NCBI RefSeq assembly: GCF_005144885.1
Contig: NZ_CP039690.1
Location: forward strand, 6,746,873-6,810,872
DNA length: 64,000 nt
Origin: Phreatobacter stygius
GTDB lineage: Bacteria; Pseudomonadota; Alphaproteobacteria; Rhizobiales; Phreatobacteraceae
Direction of reading: 5' to 3'
Part shown: positions 37,390 through 45,525 of the stretch, in pieces
How positions within the stretch are numbered: position 1 is the stretch's first letter
How the letters are laid out: the number at the start of each line of letters is the position of its first letter
Position numbers and translations under genes: made by a program
The notes under the pieces: generated by a model
Databases searched by the model: none
What the model saw: only the letters and a program-made list of their open reading frames with translations
Told to the model about the DNA's origin: nothing

Positions 37390-38346
37390 ATGTCGCGCAG
37401 TCTTCGCGTCGCCGGTGCGCAAATGGGCCCGACCCAGCGCGATGACAGCCGGGCAAAGACCCTGGCGCGCCTGATCGCGCTGCTCGACGAGGCGGCAGCC
37501 AAGGGCGCCGGCCTGGTGGTGTTCCCGGAACTCGCCTTCACCACCTTCTTTCCGCGCTGGCTCCTGGAAGCCAATGAGCTCGCGAGCTATTTCGAGCCCG
37601 CCATGCCGAACCCGGCGGTGCAGCCGCTGTTCGACCGGGCCCGCGAGCTGAATATCGGCTTCTATGTCGGTTATGCCGAAAAGACCCCCGACGGCCACCA
37701 CTTCAACAGTTCGATCCTGGTCGGGCCGGACGGCGAAATCGTCTCCAAATACCGCAAGATCCACCTGCCCGGCTCGGTCGAGCCGCGCGCCGGTGAAAAG
37801 TACCAGCAGCTGGAAAAGCGCTATTTCGAATATGGCGATCTCGGCTTCCCGGCCGTGCGGGCGCCGGACGCCTGGGCCGGCGCCATTACCGGCATGTTGA
37901 TCTGCAACGACCGCCGCTGGCCGGAAGCTTGGCGCGTGCTCGGCCTGCAAGGCGCCGAACTGGTCTGTATCGGCTACAATTCCGCCGCCTATGATCCGAA
38001 CGGCGGCGACCGCGAGGACGCGGCGCTGCGCACCTTCCACGCCAAGCTCGCGGTCCAGTCCAACGCCTATATGAACGCCACCTGGGCGGTCGCCGTCGCC
38101 AAGGCCGGCGACGAGGACGGCGCCGGCCTGATCGGCGGCTCCTGCATTGTCGATCCGAACGGCGTCATCGTCGCCGAGGCGGCAACGCTGGCCGACGAGA
38201 TCATCATCGCCGATTGCGATTTCGATCTGTGCCGCCAGGGCAAGACCAAGATGTTCAATTTCGAGGCCCATCGGCGGCCGCAATGGTACGGCCCGATCAC
38301 CGGCCAGGTCGGCGTGGTCGAACCGGGCCGGGAGACTGCCGGTTAG
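37390..38346 (+). CDS. N-carbamoyl-D-amino acid hydrolase-like nitrilase-superfamily enzyme
   Basis: Carbon-nitrogen hydrolase of 318 aa closely resembling D-carbamoylase, which releases CO2 and NH3 from N-carbamoyl-D-amino acids, the last step of hydantoin use. The catalytic triad is Glu47 (VVFPELAFT), Lys123 (KYRKIHLPG) and Cys172 (LICNDRRWPE). LEKRYFEYGDLGFP and SCIVDPNGVIVAE are further D-carbamoylase landmarks. N-carbamoylputrescine or beta-ureidopropionate remain possible substrates. It is the first gene of the transporter operon and divergent from lysR. Confidence 0.88.
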   Translation: MSRSLRVAGAQMGPTQRDDSRAKTLARLIALLDEAAAKGAGLVVFPELAFTTFFPRWLLEANELASYFEPAMPNPAVQPLFDRARELNIGFYVGYAEKTPDGHHFNSSILVGPDGEIVSKYRKIHLPGSVEPRAGEKYQQLEKRYFEYGDLGFPAVRAPDAWAGAITGMLICNDRRWPEAWRVLGLQGAELVCIGYNSAAYDPNGGDREDAALRTFHAKLAVQSNAYMNATWAVAVAKAGDEDGAGLIGGSCIVDPNGVIVAEAATLADEIIIADCDFDLCRQGKTKMFNFEAHRRPQWYGPITGQVGVVEPGRETAG

Positions 38347-38401
38347 CCTCGACGCGTCACAGGGGCCGGTCGCCGGCCGCCGCATCTGGAGGGGAGTACA
38401 G

Positions 38402-39232
38402 ATGATCAGGCATGTTGTTGCAGGCGTCGCCGCGGCGGGCCTCTTGATCGCCGCGAGCGGCGGCCGGGCCGGCGAATTGCCGGCCCAGGTGAAACAGTCC
38501 GGCGTGATCCGCATTTCGGTCAACGCCATCTATCCGCCAATGGAATATCGCGACCCCGCCACCAACCGGCTGGTCGGGCTCGACATCGATCTCGGTGAAG
38601 CGCTCGCCGCCAAGCTCGGCGTCCGCATCGAATGGTCGGAGAGCGCCTTCGAGCAGCTCATTCCCGGACTGCAGACCGGCCGCGCCGATCTCATCCTGTC
38701 CGGCCTGAGCGATCTGCCGGCGCGCCGCGAGACCATGGATTTCATCGACTATCTGAAATCCGGCGCCCAGTTCTACACGCTCGCCGCCTCGCCGCTGGCG
38801 ACGCCTGAGGACGTCTGCGGCAAACGGGTCGGCACCAGCCGTTCGACCTCGTTCCCCGACCAGATCCGCCGCTGGAGCGCGGAAAACTGCGAGGCCAAGG
38901 GAAGGCCTGCCATCACGGTCGTGCCGGCCGAAAGCACCGCGGACGCCCGCGCCCAGCTGAAGCAGGGCCGCATCGACGCCGCCGTCCAGGGCAGCGAGAC
39001 CGTGCCCTATGCGATGTCGCTCGACCCTGGCGTGTTCAAGCCGATCGGCACGTCGTTCACGGTCAACTATCAGGGCATTGCCTTCCGGAAGGCCGATACG
39101 GCCTTTCGCGACGCCATCGCCGAGGCGCTTGTCGCCCTCATCAAGGATGGCACCTATCAGCAGATCCTGGCCAAATGGAACCTGCCTGGTAACGCGGTTG
39201 CCGGCCTGATCATGAATGGGGAAGCCCGATGA
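38402..39232 (+). CDS. ABC transporter substrate-binding protein, polar amino acid type (first)
   Basis: Periplasmic family 3 solute-binding protein of 276 aa. Residues 1 to about 27 form a signal peptide ending GGRAGELP. NAIYPPMEYRDPATNRLVGLD is the typical first lobe, and ADLILSGLSDLPARRETMDF the hinge region. ATG 38402 follows GGAGGGGAG. It overlaps the permease start by four bases (ATGA). It probably captures an amino-acid-like compound, here likely a ureide or carbamoyl amino acid. Confidence 0.93.
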   Translation: MIRHVVAGVAAAGLLIAASGGRAGELPAQVKQSGVIRISVNAIYPPMEYRDPATNRLVGLDIDLGEALAAKLGVRIEWSESAFEQLIPGLQTGRADLILSGLSDLPARRETMDFIDYLKSGAQFYTLAASPLATPEDVCGKRVGTSRSTSFPDQIRRWSAENCEAKGRPAITVVPAESTADARAQLKQGRIDAAVQGSETVPYAMSLDPGVFKPIGTSFTVNYQGIAFRKADTAFRDAIAEALVALIKDGTYQQILAKWNLPGNAVAGLIMNGEAR

Positions 39233-40104
39233 CGCTCGCATCACCGCAAAGCCTCGGCGTGTCCGCGACCAGCGACCCGTTTCCCGATATTGCCGGCTTG
39301 AAGATCATCCGGCGCACCCATTGGGGCCGCTGGCTGGCGGCGACCAGCATCATCGCGCTGCTCGGCTGGATCGGACTGGCCTTCGCCCGCGGCCAGATCG
39401 AATGGGTCTATGTCGGCCGCTTCCTGACCGTGCCGTCGATCCTGTCGGGCGTGGTCAACACCATCACCATGTCGGTGCTCGCCATGGCGCTCGGCATCCT
39501 GCTCGGCGTGGTCGTGGCGATCATGCGCATGTCGCCCAATCCGGTGCTGCGCTCGGTGGCGCTCGGTTATGCCTGGTTCTTTCGCGGCACGCCGGTCATC
39601 CTGCAATTGCTGCTCTGGTTCAATCTCGCCCTGATCTTCCCGACCATGGGCATTCCCGGCCTGTTCAGCGCCCGCACCGTCGACATCATGACGCCCTTCG
39701 TCGCGGCCCTGCTCGGGCTCGGCATCAACCAGGGCGCCTATACTTCGGAAGTCGTCCGCGCCGGCCTGATCTCGGTCGACCACGGCCAGTATGAGGCGGC
39801 CCAGTCGATCGGCATGACCCGGCTCCTGTCGCTGAAGCGGATCATCATTCCGCAGGCCATGCGGGTGGTCATCCCGCCGCTCGGCAACGAGTTCATCGGC
39901 ATGATCAAGCTGACCTCGCTCGCCAGCGTCATCCAGTTCTCCGAGGTGCTGCACAACGCCCAGAACATCTATTACGCCAATTCGCGCGTCATCGAGCTCT
40001 TGATCGTCGCCGCCATCTGGTACCTGGCCATCGTCTCGGTGCTGACGCCGCTGCAAATGCTGCTCGAGCGTTATTTCGCGCGCGGCGCGGCGAAGGGGCG
40101 CTGA
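39229..40104 (+). CDS. ABC transporter permease, polar amino acid (HisMQ) type
   Basis: Inner-membrane subunit of 291 aa with a longer cytoplasmic N-terminus and about five to six membrane helices. The EAA loop with [21 protein letters not shown], which docks to the ATPase, is intact. Only one permease gene is present, so it should act as a homodimer. Start ATGA overlaps the first binding protein; the ATPase follows two bases after its stop. Confidence 0.94.
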   Translation: MTLASPQSLGVSATSDPFPDIAGLKIIRRTHWGRWLAATSIIALLGWIGLAFARGQIEWVYVGRFLTVPSILSGVVNTITMSVLAMALGILLGVVVAIMRMSPNPVLRSVALGYAWFFRGTPVILQLLLWFNLALIFPTMGIPGLFSARTVDIMTPFVAALLGLGINQGAYTSEVVRAGLISVDHGQYEAAQSIGMTRLLSLKRIIIPQAMRVVIPPLGNEFIGMIKLTSLASVIQFSEVLHNAQNIYYANSRVIELLIVAAIWYLAIVSVLTPLQMLLERYFARGAAKGR

Positions 40105-40106
40105 CC

Positions 40107-40874
40107 ATGACCGCTCCGCTCGTCTCCATTCGCTCGGTCGCCAAACATTTCGGCTCGTTCCGGGCGCTCAACGGGGTGTCGCTCGATGTCGACCAGGGCG
40201 AGGTGCTGTGCATCATCGGCGCCTCCGGCTCGGGCAAGACCACGCTCTTGCGCTGCATCAACCAGCTGGTCGAGATCGATGCCGGCGCCATCTGGGTCGA
40301 CGGCGACCTGGTCGGCTACCGCCGCGTCGACGACAAGCTCTATCCGCTGACGGAGGCTGAAATCGCCCGCCAGCGGCTGAAGACCGGCATGGTGTTCCAG
40401 CGCTTCAACCTGTTTCCGCATATGACCGCGCTGGAAAACATCATCGAGGGCCCGGTCCAGGTGCTGAAGCGCGACAAGGCCGAGGCGATCCGCGAGGCGC
40501 GCGCCCTGCTCGACCGGGTCGGCCTGGCAGCGAAAGCCGATGCCTTTCCGGCCAACCTGTCGGGCGGCCAGCAGCAGCGCGTCGCGATCGCCCGGGCGCT
40601 CGCCATGAAGCCGAAGCTGATGCTGTTCGACGAACCGACCTCGGCGCTCGATCCGGAACTGGTCGGCGAGGTACTGGCGGTCATGCAAGGGCTCGCCAAG
40701 ACCGGCATGACCATGATCGTGGTCACCCATGAGCTCGGTTTCGCCCGCGAAGTCGCCGACCGGGTGGTGTTCATGGACCATGGCGCCATTGTCGAACAGG
40801 GAACCGCAGCGGCAGTCCTGAACGCTCCGAAAGAAGAGCGCACGCGGGCCTTCCTGTCGGCGGTTCTGGCGTGA
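40107..40874 (+). CDS. ABC transporter ATP-binding protein, polar amino acid type
   Basis: GlnQ/HisP-like ATPase of 255 aa energising the uptake system. Walker A is GASGSGKTT, the ABC signature LSGGQQQR, Walker [13 protein letters not shown], and the switch His is in [13 protein letters not shown] slight insert ([20 protein letters not shown]) after the first beta region is typical of the HisP group. It sits between permease and second binding protein. Confidence 0.95.
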   Translation: MTAPLVSIRSVAKHFGSFRALNGVSLDVDQGEVLCIIGASGSGKTTLLRCINQLVEIDAGAIWVDGDLVGYRRVDDKLYPLTEAEIARQRLKTGMVFQRFNLFPHMTALENIIEGPVQVLKRDKAEAIREARALLDRVGLAAKADAFPANLSGGQQQRVAIARALAMKPKLMLFDEPTSALDPELVGEVLAVMQGLAKTGMTMIVVTHELGFAREVADRVVFMDHGAIVEQGTAAAVLNAPKEERTRAFLSAVLA

Positions 40875-40903
40875 ATGTTGGATAAACGAAGAGGGGTTCC
40901 GAC

Positions 40904-41725
40904 ATGAAGAAACTGGCTTTTCTGACCTGCTTGCTCGGCCTGATCGGCCCGGCCCAGGCCGCCGAACTGCCCGCCGCCATCAAGGCGCGCGGCACGATCA
41001 TCGCGGCCATCGTGCCGAACTATCCGCCGCTCGACCTGAAGGATCCGGCGACCAGCGAATTGACCGGCTTCGATGTCGAGCTGGGCACCGCGATCGCCGC
41101 CAAGCTCGGCGTGCGGATCCAATGGCAGGAAACCAGCTTCGAGCAGATGGTCTCGGCGGTCGGCACCGGCCGGGTCGACGTGGTGATCTCGGGCATGAGC
41201 GACCTGCCGAGCCGGCGCGGCACGGCGAGCTTCGTCAATTATCTGCGCTCCGGCCCGCAATTTTTCGTCCGCGCCGCGCGGGCCGCCGAATTCCCCGACA
41301 TGCTGTCGCTGTGCGGCAAGACCGTCGGCGCCAGCCGCCGGACCTCCTATCCGCGCGAGATCGCGCGCTGGAGCGAGGAAACCTGCGCCGCGGCCGGCAA
41401 GCCGGCGATCAATTTCGTCGGCACCGAAGGGTCCGCCGATGCCCGCACGCAGCTGCGCCAGGGCCGCATCGACGCCGCCATGCAGGGCAACGAGACCCTG
41501 CCCTACATCATGGGCCTGGAACCCAATACCTATCACCCCGTCGGCACGCCGATCGCCACCCAGCTGATGGGTATCGCCACGGGCAAGGACGCGACCGAGC
41601 TGCAGCAGGCGATCGCCGGCGCGCTGACCGAACTTATCGCAGACGGGACCTATCGGCGGCTGCTCGACAAGTGGCAGCTGACCGCCAATGCCATCGAAAG
41701 GGTGACGATCAATGCCGGGCAATGA
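40904..41725 (+). CDS. ABC transporter substrate-binding protein, polar amino acid type (second)
   Basis: Family 3 binding protein of 273 aa with signal peptide MKKLAFLTCLLGLIGPAQA. It is clearly paralogous to the first binding protein: PNYPPLDLKDPATSELTGFD, SGMSDLPSRRGTASF and QGNETLPYIMGLEP line up with it. Two binding proteins on one permease/ATPase pair suggest two related ligands, or two enantiomers. It overlaps the next gene by 14 bases. Confidence 0.93.
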   Translation: MKKLAFLTCLLGLIGPAQAAELPAAIKARGTIIAAIVPNYPPLDLKDPATSELTGFDVELGTAIAAKLGVRIQWQETSFEQMVSAVGTGRVDVVISGMSDLPSRRGTASFVNYLRSGPQFFVRAARAAEFPDMLSLCGKTVGASRRTSYPREIARWSEETCAAAGKPAINFVGTEGSADARTQLRQGRIDAAMQGNETLPYIMGLEPNTYHPVGTPIATQLMGIATGKDATELQQAIAGALTELIADGTYRRLLDKWQLTANAIERVTINAGQ

Positions 41726-42605
41726 AAAATGGGACGTGATCCCGACCAGGCCAGCCAATATGGCACCGCCGGCGCCTGAATTCCCCTGGCCGGCCGGCCA
41801 TCGCGCGGCGATGTTCCTGTCCTTCGACGTCGACGCCGAAAGCGCCTGGACCTCGAAGGACCCGGCCCATGCCGAGCGTCTGGTCACCATGTCGTTCGGC
41901 GGCTTCGAGGCGCGTGTCGGTACGCCCAAGCTCCTCGAATTGCTCGACCAGCTCGGCTTGAAGGCAACCTTCTTCATCACCGGCTGGGCGGTCGACGCCC
42001 ATCCGGCCATGGCCGAAAATATCCTGAAGGCCGGCCACGAGATCGGCCATCACGGCTATCACCACCTGCTGCCGGATCCGGGCGATCCCTATATCCAGGA
42101 TGAGCTCGACCGCGGTTTCGAGACCCTGAAGCGCCGGCTCGGCGTGGTGCCGGTCGGCTATCGCGCGCCCTTCGGCGAAAGCTGCGACGAGCTGCGGATC
42201 AGCCTGAAGCAGCGCGGCATCCTCTATTCGTCGTCCTGGCGCGACGATGTCCGGCCCTACCGGCAGGTTCTGCCCGACGGCTCGCCCGGCGTGATCGAGC
42301 TGCCGCCGACCTCGAGTTATGACGACTGGATGCACGGCTTAAGCGCCCGCTTCTCGCCGCGCTCGGTGTTCCCCAAGGAACATGTCCTGTCGATGTGGAA
42401 GGACGAGCTCGACGAAGTCAGGGACTGGGGCGCCATGGTCACCACCGTGCTGCATCCCCAGGTCAGCGGCCGGCCGATGCGGCTGCGTCTGTTGCGCGAC
42501 TTCCTGACCTATGCCCAGGCGCACAAGGACGTCTGGATCACCACCGGCGCCGAGATCGCGGCGCATTACGCGGCCTGCGAAGCGGCGGCCGCCAAGGCGG
42601 CGTGA
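41712..42605 (+). CDS. Metal-type polysaccharide deacetylase (NodB) fold hydrolase, possible cyclic imide/hydantoin hydrolase
   Basis: NodB-homology protein of 297 aa without signal peptide, hence cytoplasmic, unlike cell-wall deacetylases. Metal-site motifs are DVD at residues 39-41 (with Asp41 followed by AES) and HHGYHH at 113-118; YRAPFGE at 150-156 is the third motif. It resembles the HpPgdA/imidase side of the family. Its place at the end of the carbamoylase-transporter operon suggests that it opens a cyclic amide or hydantoin taken up by the ABC system; that is inference. Start ATG 41712 overlaps the binding protein gene; ATG 41760 is the alternative. Confidence 0.8.
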   Translation: MPGNEKWDVIPTRPANMAPPAPEFPWPAGHRAAMFLSFDVDAESAWTSKDPAHAERLVTMSFGGFEARVGTPKLLELLDQLGLKATFFITGWAVDAHPAMAENILKAGHEIGHHGYHHLLPDPGDPYIQDELDRGFETLKRRLGVVPVGYRAPFGESCDELRISLKQRGILYSSSWRDDVRPYRQVLPDGSPGVIELPPTSSYDDWMHGLSARFSPRSVFPKEHVLSMWKDELDEVRDWGAMVTTVLHPQVSGRPMRLRLLRDFLTYAQAHKDVWITTGAEIAAHYAACEAAAAKAA

Positions 42606-42610
42606 GGCAC

Positions 42611-42656
42611 AGGAACCCTCTCCCGCGAAGACGCGGGCGAGGGTTCATGCGCGGCC
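42611..42656. repeat. Palindromic intergenic repeat, short form (copy 5), likely bidirectional terminator
   Basis: CCCTCTCCCGCG, AAGA, CGCGGGCGAGGG form a stem with one G-T mismatch column, followed by TTCATGCGCGG. It lies exactly between the convergent NodB-fold gene and sodB, only six and ten bases from their stops, so a role in ending both transcripts is likely. Confidence 0.75.
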
Positions 42657-42665
42657 GGCCGAGCG

Positions 42666-43274
42666 TCAAGCCGCCTTCAGCTGCGCTTCGGCGAATTCGT
42701 AATTGGCCAGCTTGTCGAGGAAATTCGTCACATAGTCCGGCCGCCGATTGCGGAAGTCGATGTAATAGCTGTGTTCCCAGACATCGAGGCCAAGCAGCAC
42801 CTTGCCCTCGTCGGTGGCCAGCGGATTGGAGCCATTGGCGGTCTTGGTGACCTTGAGGCGGCCGTCCTTGGCGAGCACCAGCCAGGCCCAGCCGGAGCCG
42901 AACTGGCCGGTCGCCTGGGCCTTGAAGGCCTCCTTGAAAGCCTCGACGCTGCCGAAATCGGCAATCAGCTTGGTTTCGAGCGCCGAAGGCAGCCGGCCGC
43001 CCTTGGGCGACAGCGCCTGCCAGAACAGGATATGGTTCCAGTGCTGGCCGGCATTGTTGAAGACCGGCGCGAGATCGGCCTTGCCGTTGGACAGCCGAAC
43101 GATCTCGTCGAGCGACTTGCCCTTCAGCGCATCGTTCTTGTCGACGAAACCGTTGAGCGCGGTGACATAGGCCTGGTGGTGCTTGCCGTGATGAAACTCG
43201 AGCGTTTCCGCGCTCATGCCGGCACCGGCAAGCGCATCGGTCGCATAGGGCAGCGAGGGCAGTTCAAAAGCCAT
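42666..43274 (-). CDS. sodB: Superoxide dismutase, Fe-type of the Fe/Mn family
   Basis: Cytoplasmic enzyme of 202 aa that dismutates superoxide. Metal ligands are in HHGKHH (N-terminus), GQHWNHILFW, and DVWEHSYYIDFRNRR (Asp and His). The Gln in NNAGQHWNH occupies the position typical of Fe enzymes, so Fe is the more likely metal, although cambialistic forms cannot be excluded. ATG 43274 is the start. It is divergent from a cysteine-containing regulator. Confidence 0.95.
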   Translation of the reverse strand: MAFELPSLPYATDALAGAGMSAETLEFHHGKHHQAYVTALNGFVDKNDALKGKSLDEIVRLSNGKADLAPVFNNAGQHWNHILFWQALSPKGGRLPSALETKLIADFGSVEAFKEAFKAQATGQFGSGWAWLVLAKDGRLKVTKTANGSNPLATDEGKVLLGLDVWEHSYYIDFRNRRPDYVTNFLDKLANYEFAEAQLKAA

Positions 43275-43411
43275 GATGGGCTCCTTATCAATGTCGCCCG
43301 CACCGCCAAACGTGATGCCGGGCCGTCTCGGCTTGCGCTCCGGATGGGCGCGGCCTATTTTCCAAGCTAATCCTTTTTAAATTGGCCGCAAGGGATAAGT
43401 CGGGACACCAT

Positions 43412-44107
43412 ATGTCGGAACACGATATCGCCGGGCCTGCCCCGCTGAACACCACCGACCGGTCCGCCCGCTCGCCCGCGCAGCGGATCCTGATGGCGTT
43501 GAAGATGCACGGCGCCCAGACCGCACCGGCCCTTGGCACACGTCTGGCGATCACCGGCGAGGCGGTGCGGCAGCAATTGGTGCGGCTCGCCGAGGATGGC
43601 CTGGTTTCGGCGCGATCGGAGGCCCGCGGCGTCGGCCGCCCGGCCCAGTTCTGGGACTTGACCCCGGCCGGGAACGCGCAATTTCCCGACACCCATGCCG
43701 AATTGACCGTCCAACTCCTGCGCACGATGCGCAAGGCGCTGGGCGAGCAGGCGATCGACACCATCATCGCCGCGCGCGAACTGGAAACCCGCGAGGCCTA
43801 TCGCAGCGCCATGAAGGACGTCACCGGGCTCAGCCAGCGGGTCGCCCATCTCGCCCGCATGCGCACCGCCGAAGGTTATATGGCCGCCTGGGAGGAGCAA
43901 CCCGACGGCACGCTGCTGCTGGTCGAGAACCACTGCCCGATCTGCGCCGCCGCGGCGACCTGCCAGGGCTTCTGCCGCGCCGAGATCGACCTGTTCAGGA
44001 CGGTTCTCGGGCCCGACGTGCGGGTCGAGCGGCTGGAACATATCATCGCCGGCGCGCGCCGATGCGCCTATGCCATTGCCCCGGCCGCGAAGCCGCCGGC
44101 CGTCTGA
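43412..44107 (+). CDS. HTH transcriptional regulator with C-terminal cysteine cluster (COG2345/SufR-like)
   Basis: Protein of 231 aa. The N-terminal winged HTH (LGTRLAITGEAVRQQLVRLAEDGLV, about residues 40-80) is followed by a helical domain and a cysteine cluster, HCPICAAAATCQGFCRAE, with one more Cys in ARRCAYAI. The arrangement recalls SufR-type regulators that hold an iron-sulfur cluster. Start ATG 43412; a TTG ten codons earlier is unlikely. It is divergent from sodB with a 137-base gap, so redox control of sodB is the natural guess. Confidence 0.85.
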   Translation: MSEHDIAGPAPLNTTDRSARSPAQRILMALKMHGAQTAPALGTRLAITGEAVRQQLVRLAEDGLVSARSEARGVGRPAQFWDLTPAGNAQFPDTHAELTVQLLRTMRKALGEQAIDTIIAARELETREAYRSAMKDVTGLSQRVAHLARMRTAEGYMAAWEEQPDGTLLLVENHCPICAAAATCQGFCRAEIDLFRTVLGPDVRVERLEHIIAGARRCAYAIAPAAKPPAV

Positions 44108-44129
44108 TCTCAGCCGGAAGCCGGCGGGT

Positions 44130-44591
44130 CTAGAGCTGCATCAGCACGGTGGCCGCGAGCGAGGCGATGAGCAGGCCGATATGGCTCAGTTGCAGCGCGT
44201 CCTGGCGAATCCAATAGGCAAACCACATGCCGCCGAGCAGGAAGCCGAAACACAGGCCGGTGAGCGCGGCGAGCGCCAGCGTGGCCGATCCCTTGGCCAT
44301 GGCGGCCTCGCCCAGCAGGAACTGGACCCCGCTCAGCCAGAACAGGATGGCGGTCGCCAATTGCCAGAGCGCGATCAACCCGAGCGCCGCCTTGGCCAGC
44401 GCCGGATTTGTGATGGCGCGTCGCCGCAAGGGGGTCGGTATTGCCGGCTGCTGGTCCAGCAGCGCCATGCTCATGGTCACCCCGACCGCATGAGCAAACC
44501 CCTTGAAGTCGCTGATATTGTTGATGAAGGCGAGTGTCGACCAGAGCGCGAAGCCGAACACGGCGATCACCTGAGCGAGAATGAGGGTCAT
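44130..44591 (-). CDS. DUF2165 small integral membrane protein
   Basis: Protein of 153 aa with about four hydrophobic helices. It begins with a helix and the block LAFINNISDFKGFAHAVGVTMSM, typical of DUF2165. FWLSGVQFLLG and GMWFAYWIRQDALQLSHIG are further conserved parts. Function is unknown. It converges on the SodB-linked regulator with a 22-base gap. A perfect 17-bp inverted repeat sits ten bases upstream of its ATG. Confidence 0.85.
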   Translation of the reverse strand: MTLILAQVIAVFGFALWSTLAFINNISDFKGFAHAVGVTMSMALLDQQPAIPTPLRRRAITNPALAKAALGLIALWQLATAILFWLSGVQFLLGEAAMAKGSATLALAALTGLCFGFLLGGMWFAYWIRQDALQLSHIGLLIASLAATVLMQL

Positions 44592-44600
44592 GTCTGATGC

Positions 44601-44640
44601 CTGGCCTATTTAGCAAGAATAAACTTGCTAAATAGGCCAG
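44601..44640. promoter_or_regulatory. Perfect inverted repeat with 17-bp arms upstream of the DUF2165 gene
   Basis: Arms CTGGCCTATTTAGCAAG (44601-44617) and CTTGCTAAATAGGCCAG (44624-44640) are exact reverse complements around AATAAA. It is AT-rich compared with its surroundings. It lies between the DUF305 gene stop and the DUF2165 ATG. It may be an operator or a hairpin ending the efflux operon transcript; no U-run follows. Confidence 0.6.
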
Positions 44641-44673
44641 TTCGTATTGGCCCGCAATCGCCTTCCGGGCAGT

Positions 44674-45069
44674 CTAGTTGCCCAGTCGCTGCAGGATGGC
44701 GCGCATCTGGGCGATCTCGGCCTCCTGCGCCTTGATCACCTCTTCGGCGATCTTCCGCACCTCGGGGTCGCGGCCATATTGCAAGGCCACCTTGGCCATG
44801 TCGATGGCGCCCTGGTGATGCGGGATCATGCCGGCGACGAAGTCGCGGTCGGCATTGCCGCTGTAGCGGATCGCCATGCCGCGATGCATGCGGTCATTGG
44901 CCTCTTCGAAGGCCTTGGTCGCGGGCGAAGCCGGGCTGGCCGGGGCCGCGGCCGGCTGGCCATGGCCCGGGTGACCCTGGTGGCCGCCGCCCTGCTGGGC
45001 GAAACCGGCGCCGGCGGCGCCGATCGCCAAAGCCAGCGCCAGGGCGCCGACAGTCGTGATCCTGGTCAT
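44674..45069 (-). CDS. Periplasmic DUF305 protein
   Basis: Exported protein of 131 aa. Signal peptide [26 protein letters not shown] is followed by a His-rich linker (HQGHPGHGQ) and the DUF305 ferritin-like domain with MHRGM and [16 protein letters not shown]305 proteins often accompany copper or silver resistance genes and may bind metal through these Met and His residues. Start ATG 45069 has an AGGA site; ATG 45090 would overlap the neighbour. It is the last gene of the efflux operon. Confidence 0.88.
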   Translation of the reverse strand: MTRITTVGALALALAIGAAGAGFAQQGGGHQGHPGHGQPAAAPASPASPATKAFEEANDRMHRGMAIRYSGNADRDFVAGMIPHHQGAIDMAKVALQYGRDPEVRKIAEEVIKAQEAEIAQMRAILQRLGN

Positions 45070-45089
45070 GATGGTCCGTCCTTCAGGCA

Positions 45090-45470
45090 TCAGCGAACCT
45101 GGGCCTGGATCATCCGGCGGCCCGGCGGGGTCAGTTGCACGGCGCCGCGCGGACGCTGCGGAAGTGCAACGGTCGAGGTTCCGGTCAGCCGGTTGGCGCC
45201 GGCCGGCGCCAGGGTCACGCGCACCGATTTGCCGTCGACCACCAGGATGGCGACGCCTTGGAACCCGGCCGCAGAGACCGCCTTATCGTCATGGTCGCTC
45301 AGATAGATGTCCAGCGCCGTGCCCTTGGCAACCACCTCGACATGATAGGTATCGGCCATCTCGTAGATGGTGCCGCCATTCGGCCCCGTCTGCGACCCAT
45401 GATGATGTTGCGCGAAGGCCGGGGTGGCGCTCAAGGCCGCGGCGAGCGCGAGGAACAGAAGTCGTTTCAT
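45090..45470 (-). CDS. Small periplasmic protein of the metal efflux operon
   Basis: Exported protein of 126 aa, start ATG 45470 after an AGGAG site. Signal peptide [20 protein letters not shown] is followed by [13 protein letters not shown], a likely metal-binding tail, and a small beta domain ([22 protein letters not shown]). Similar small proteins occur beside heavy-metal RND systems; the function is not known to me. It probably passes metal to, or senses it for, the pump. Confidence 0.7.
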   Translation of the reverse strand: MKRLLFLALAAALSATPAFAQHHHGSQTGPNGGTIYEMADTYHVEVVAKGTALDIYLSDHDDKAVSAAGFQGVAILVVDGKSVRVTLAPAGANRLTGTSTVALPQRPRGAVQLTPPGRRMIQAQVR

Positions 45471-45525
45471 CGGATGGTCTCCTTCGAGGGTCGGGTGGAT
45501 CCGGGGCAGTCGAAAACGCGTGGGG

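Noticed and set aside
36286-38529. Reading LysR as a 747-residue fusion with upstream sequence
   Set aside because: The upstream 440 codons are antisense to the carbamoylase and binding protein; the real LysR start at 37206 has a GAGGAGG site.
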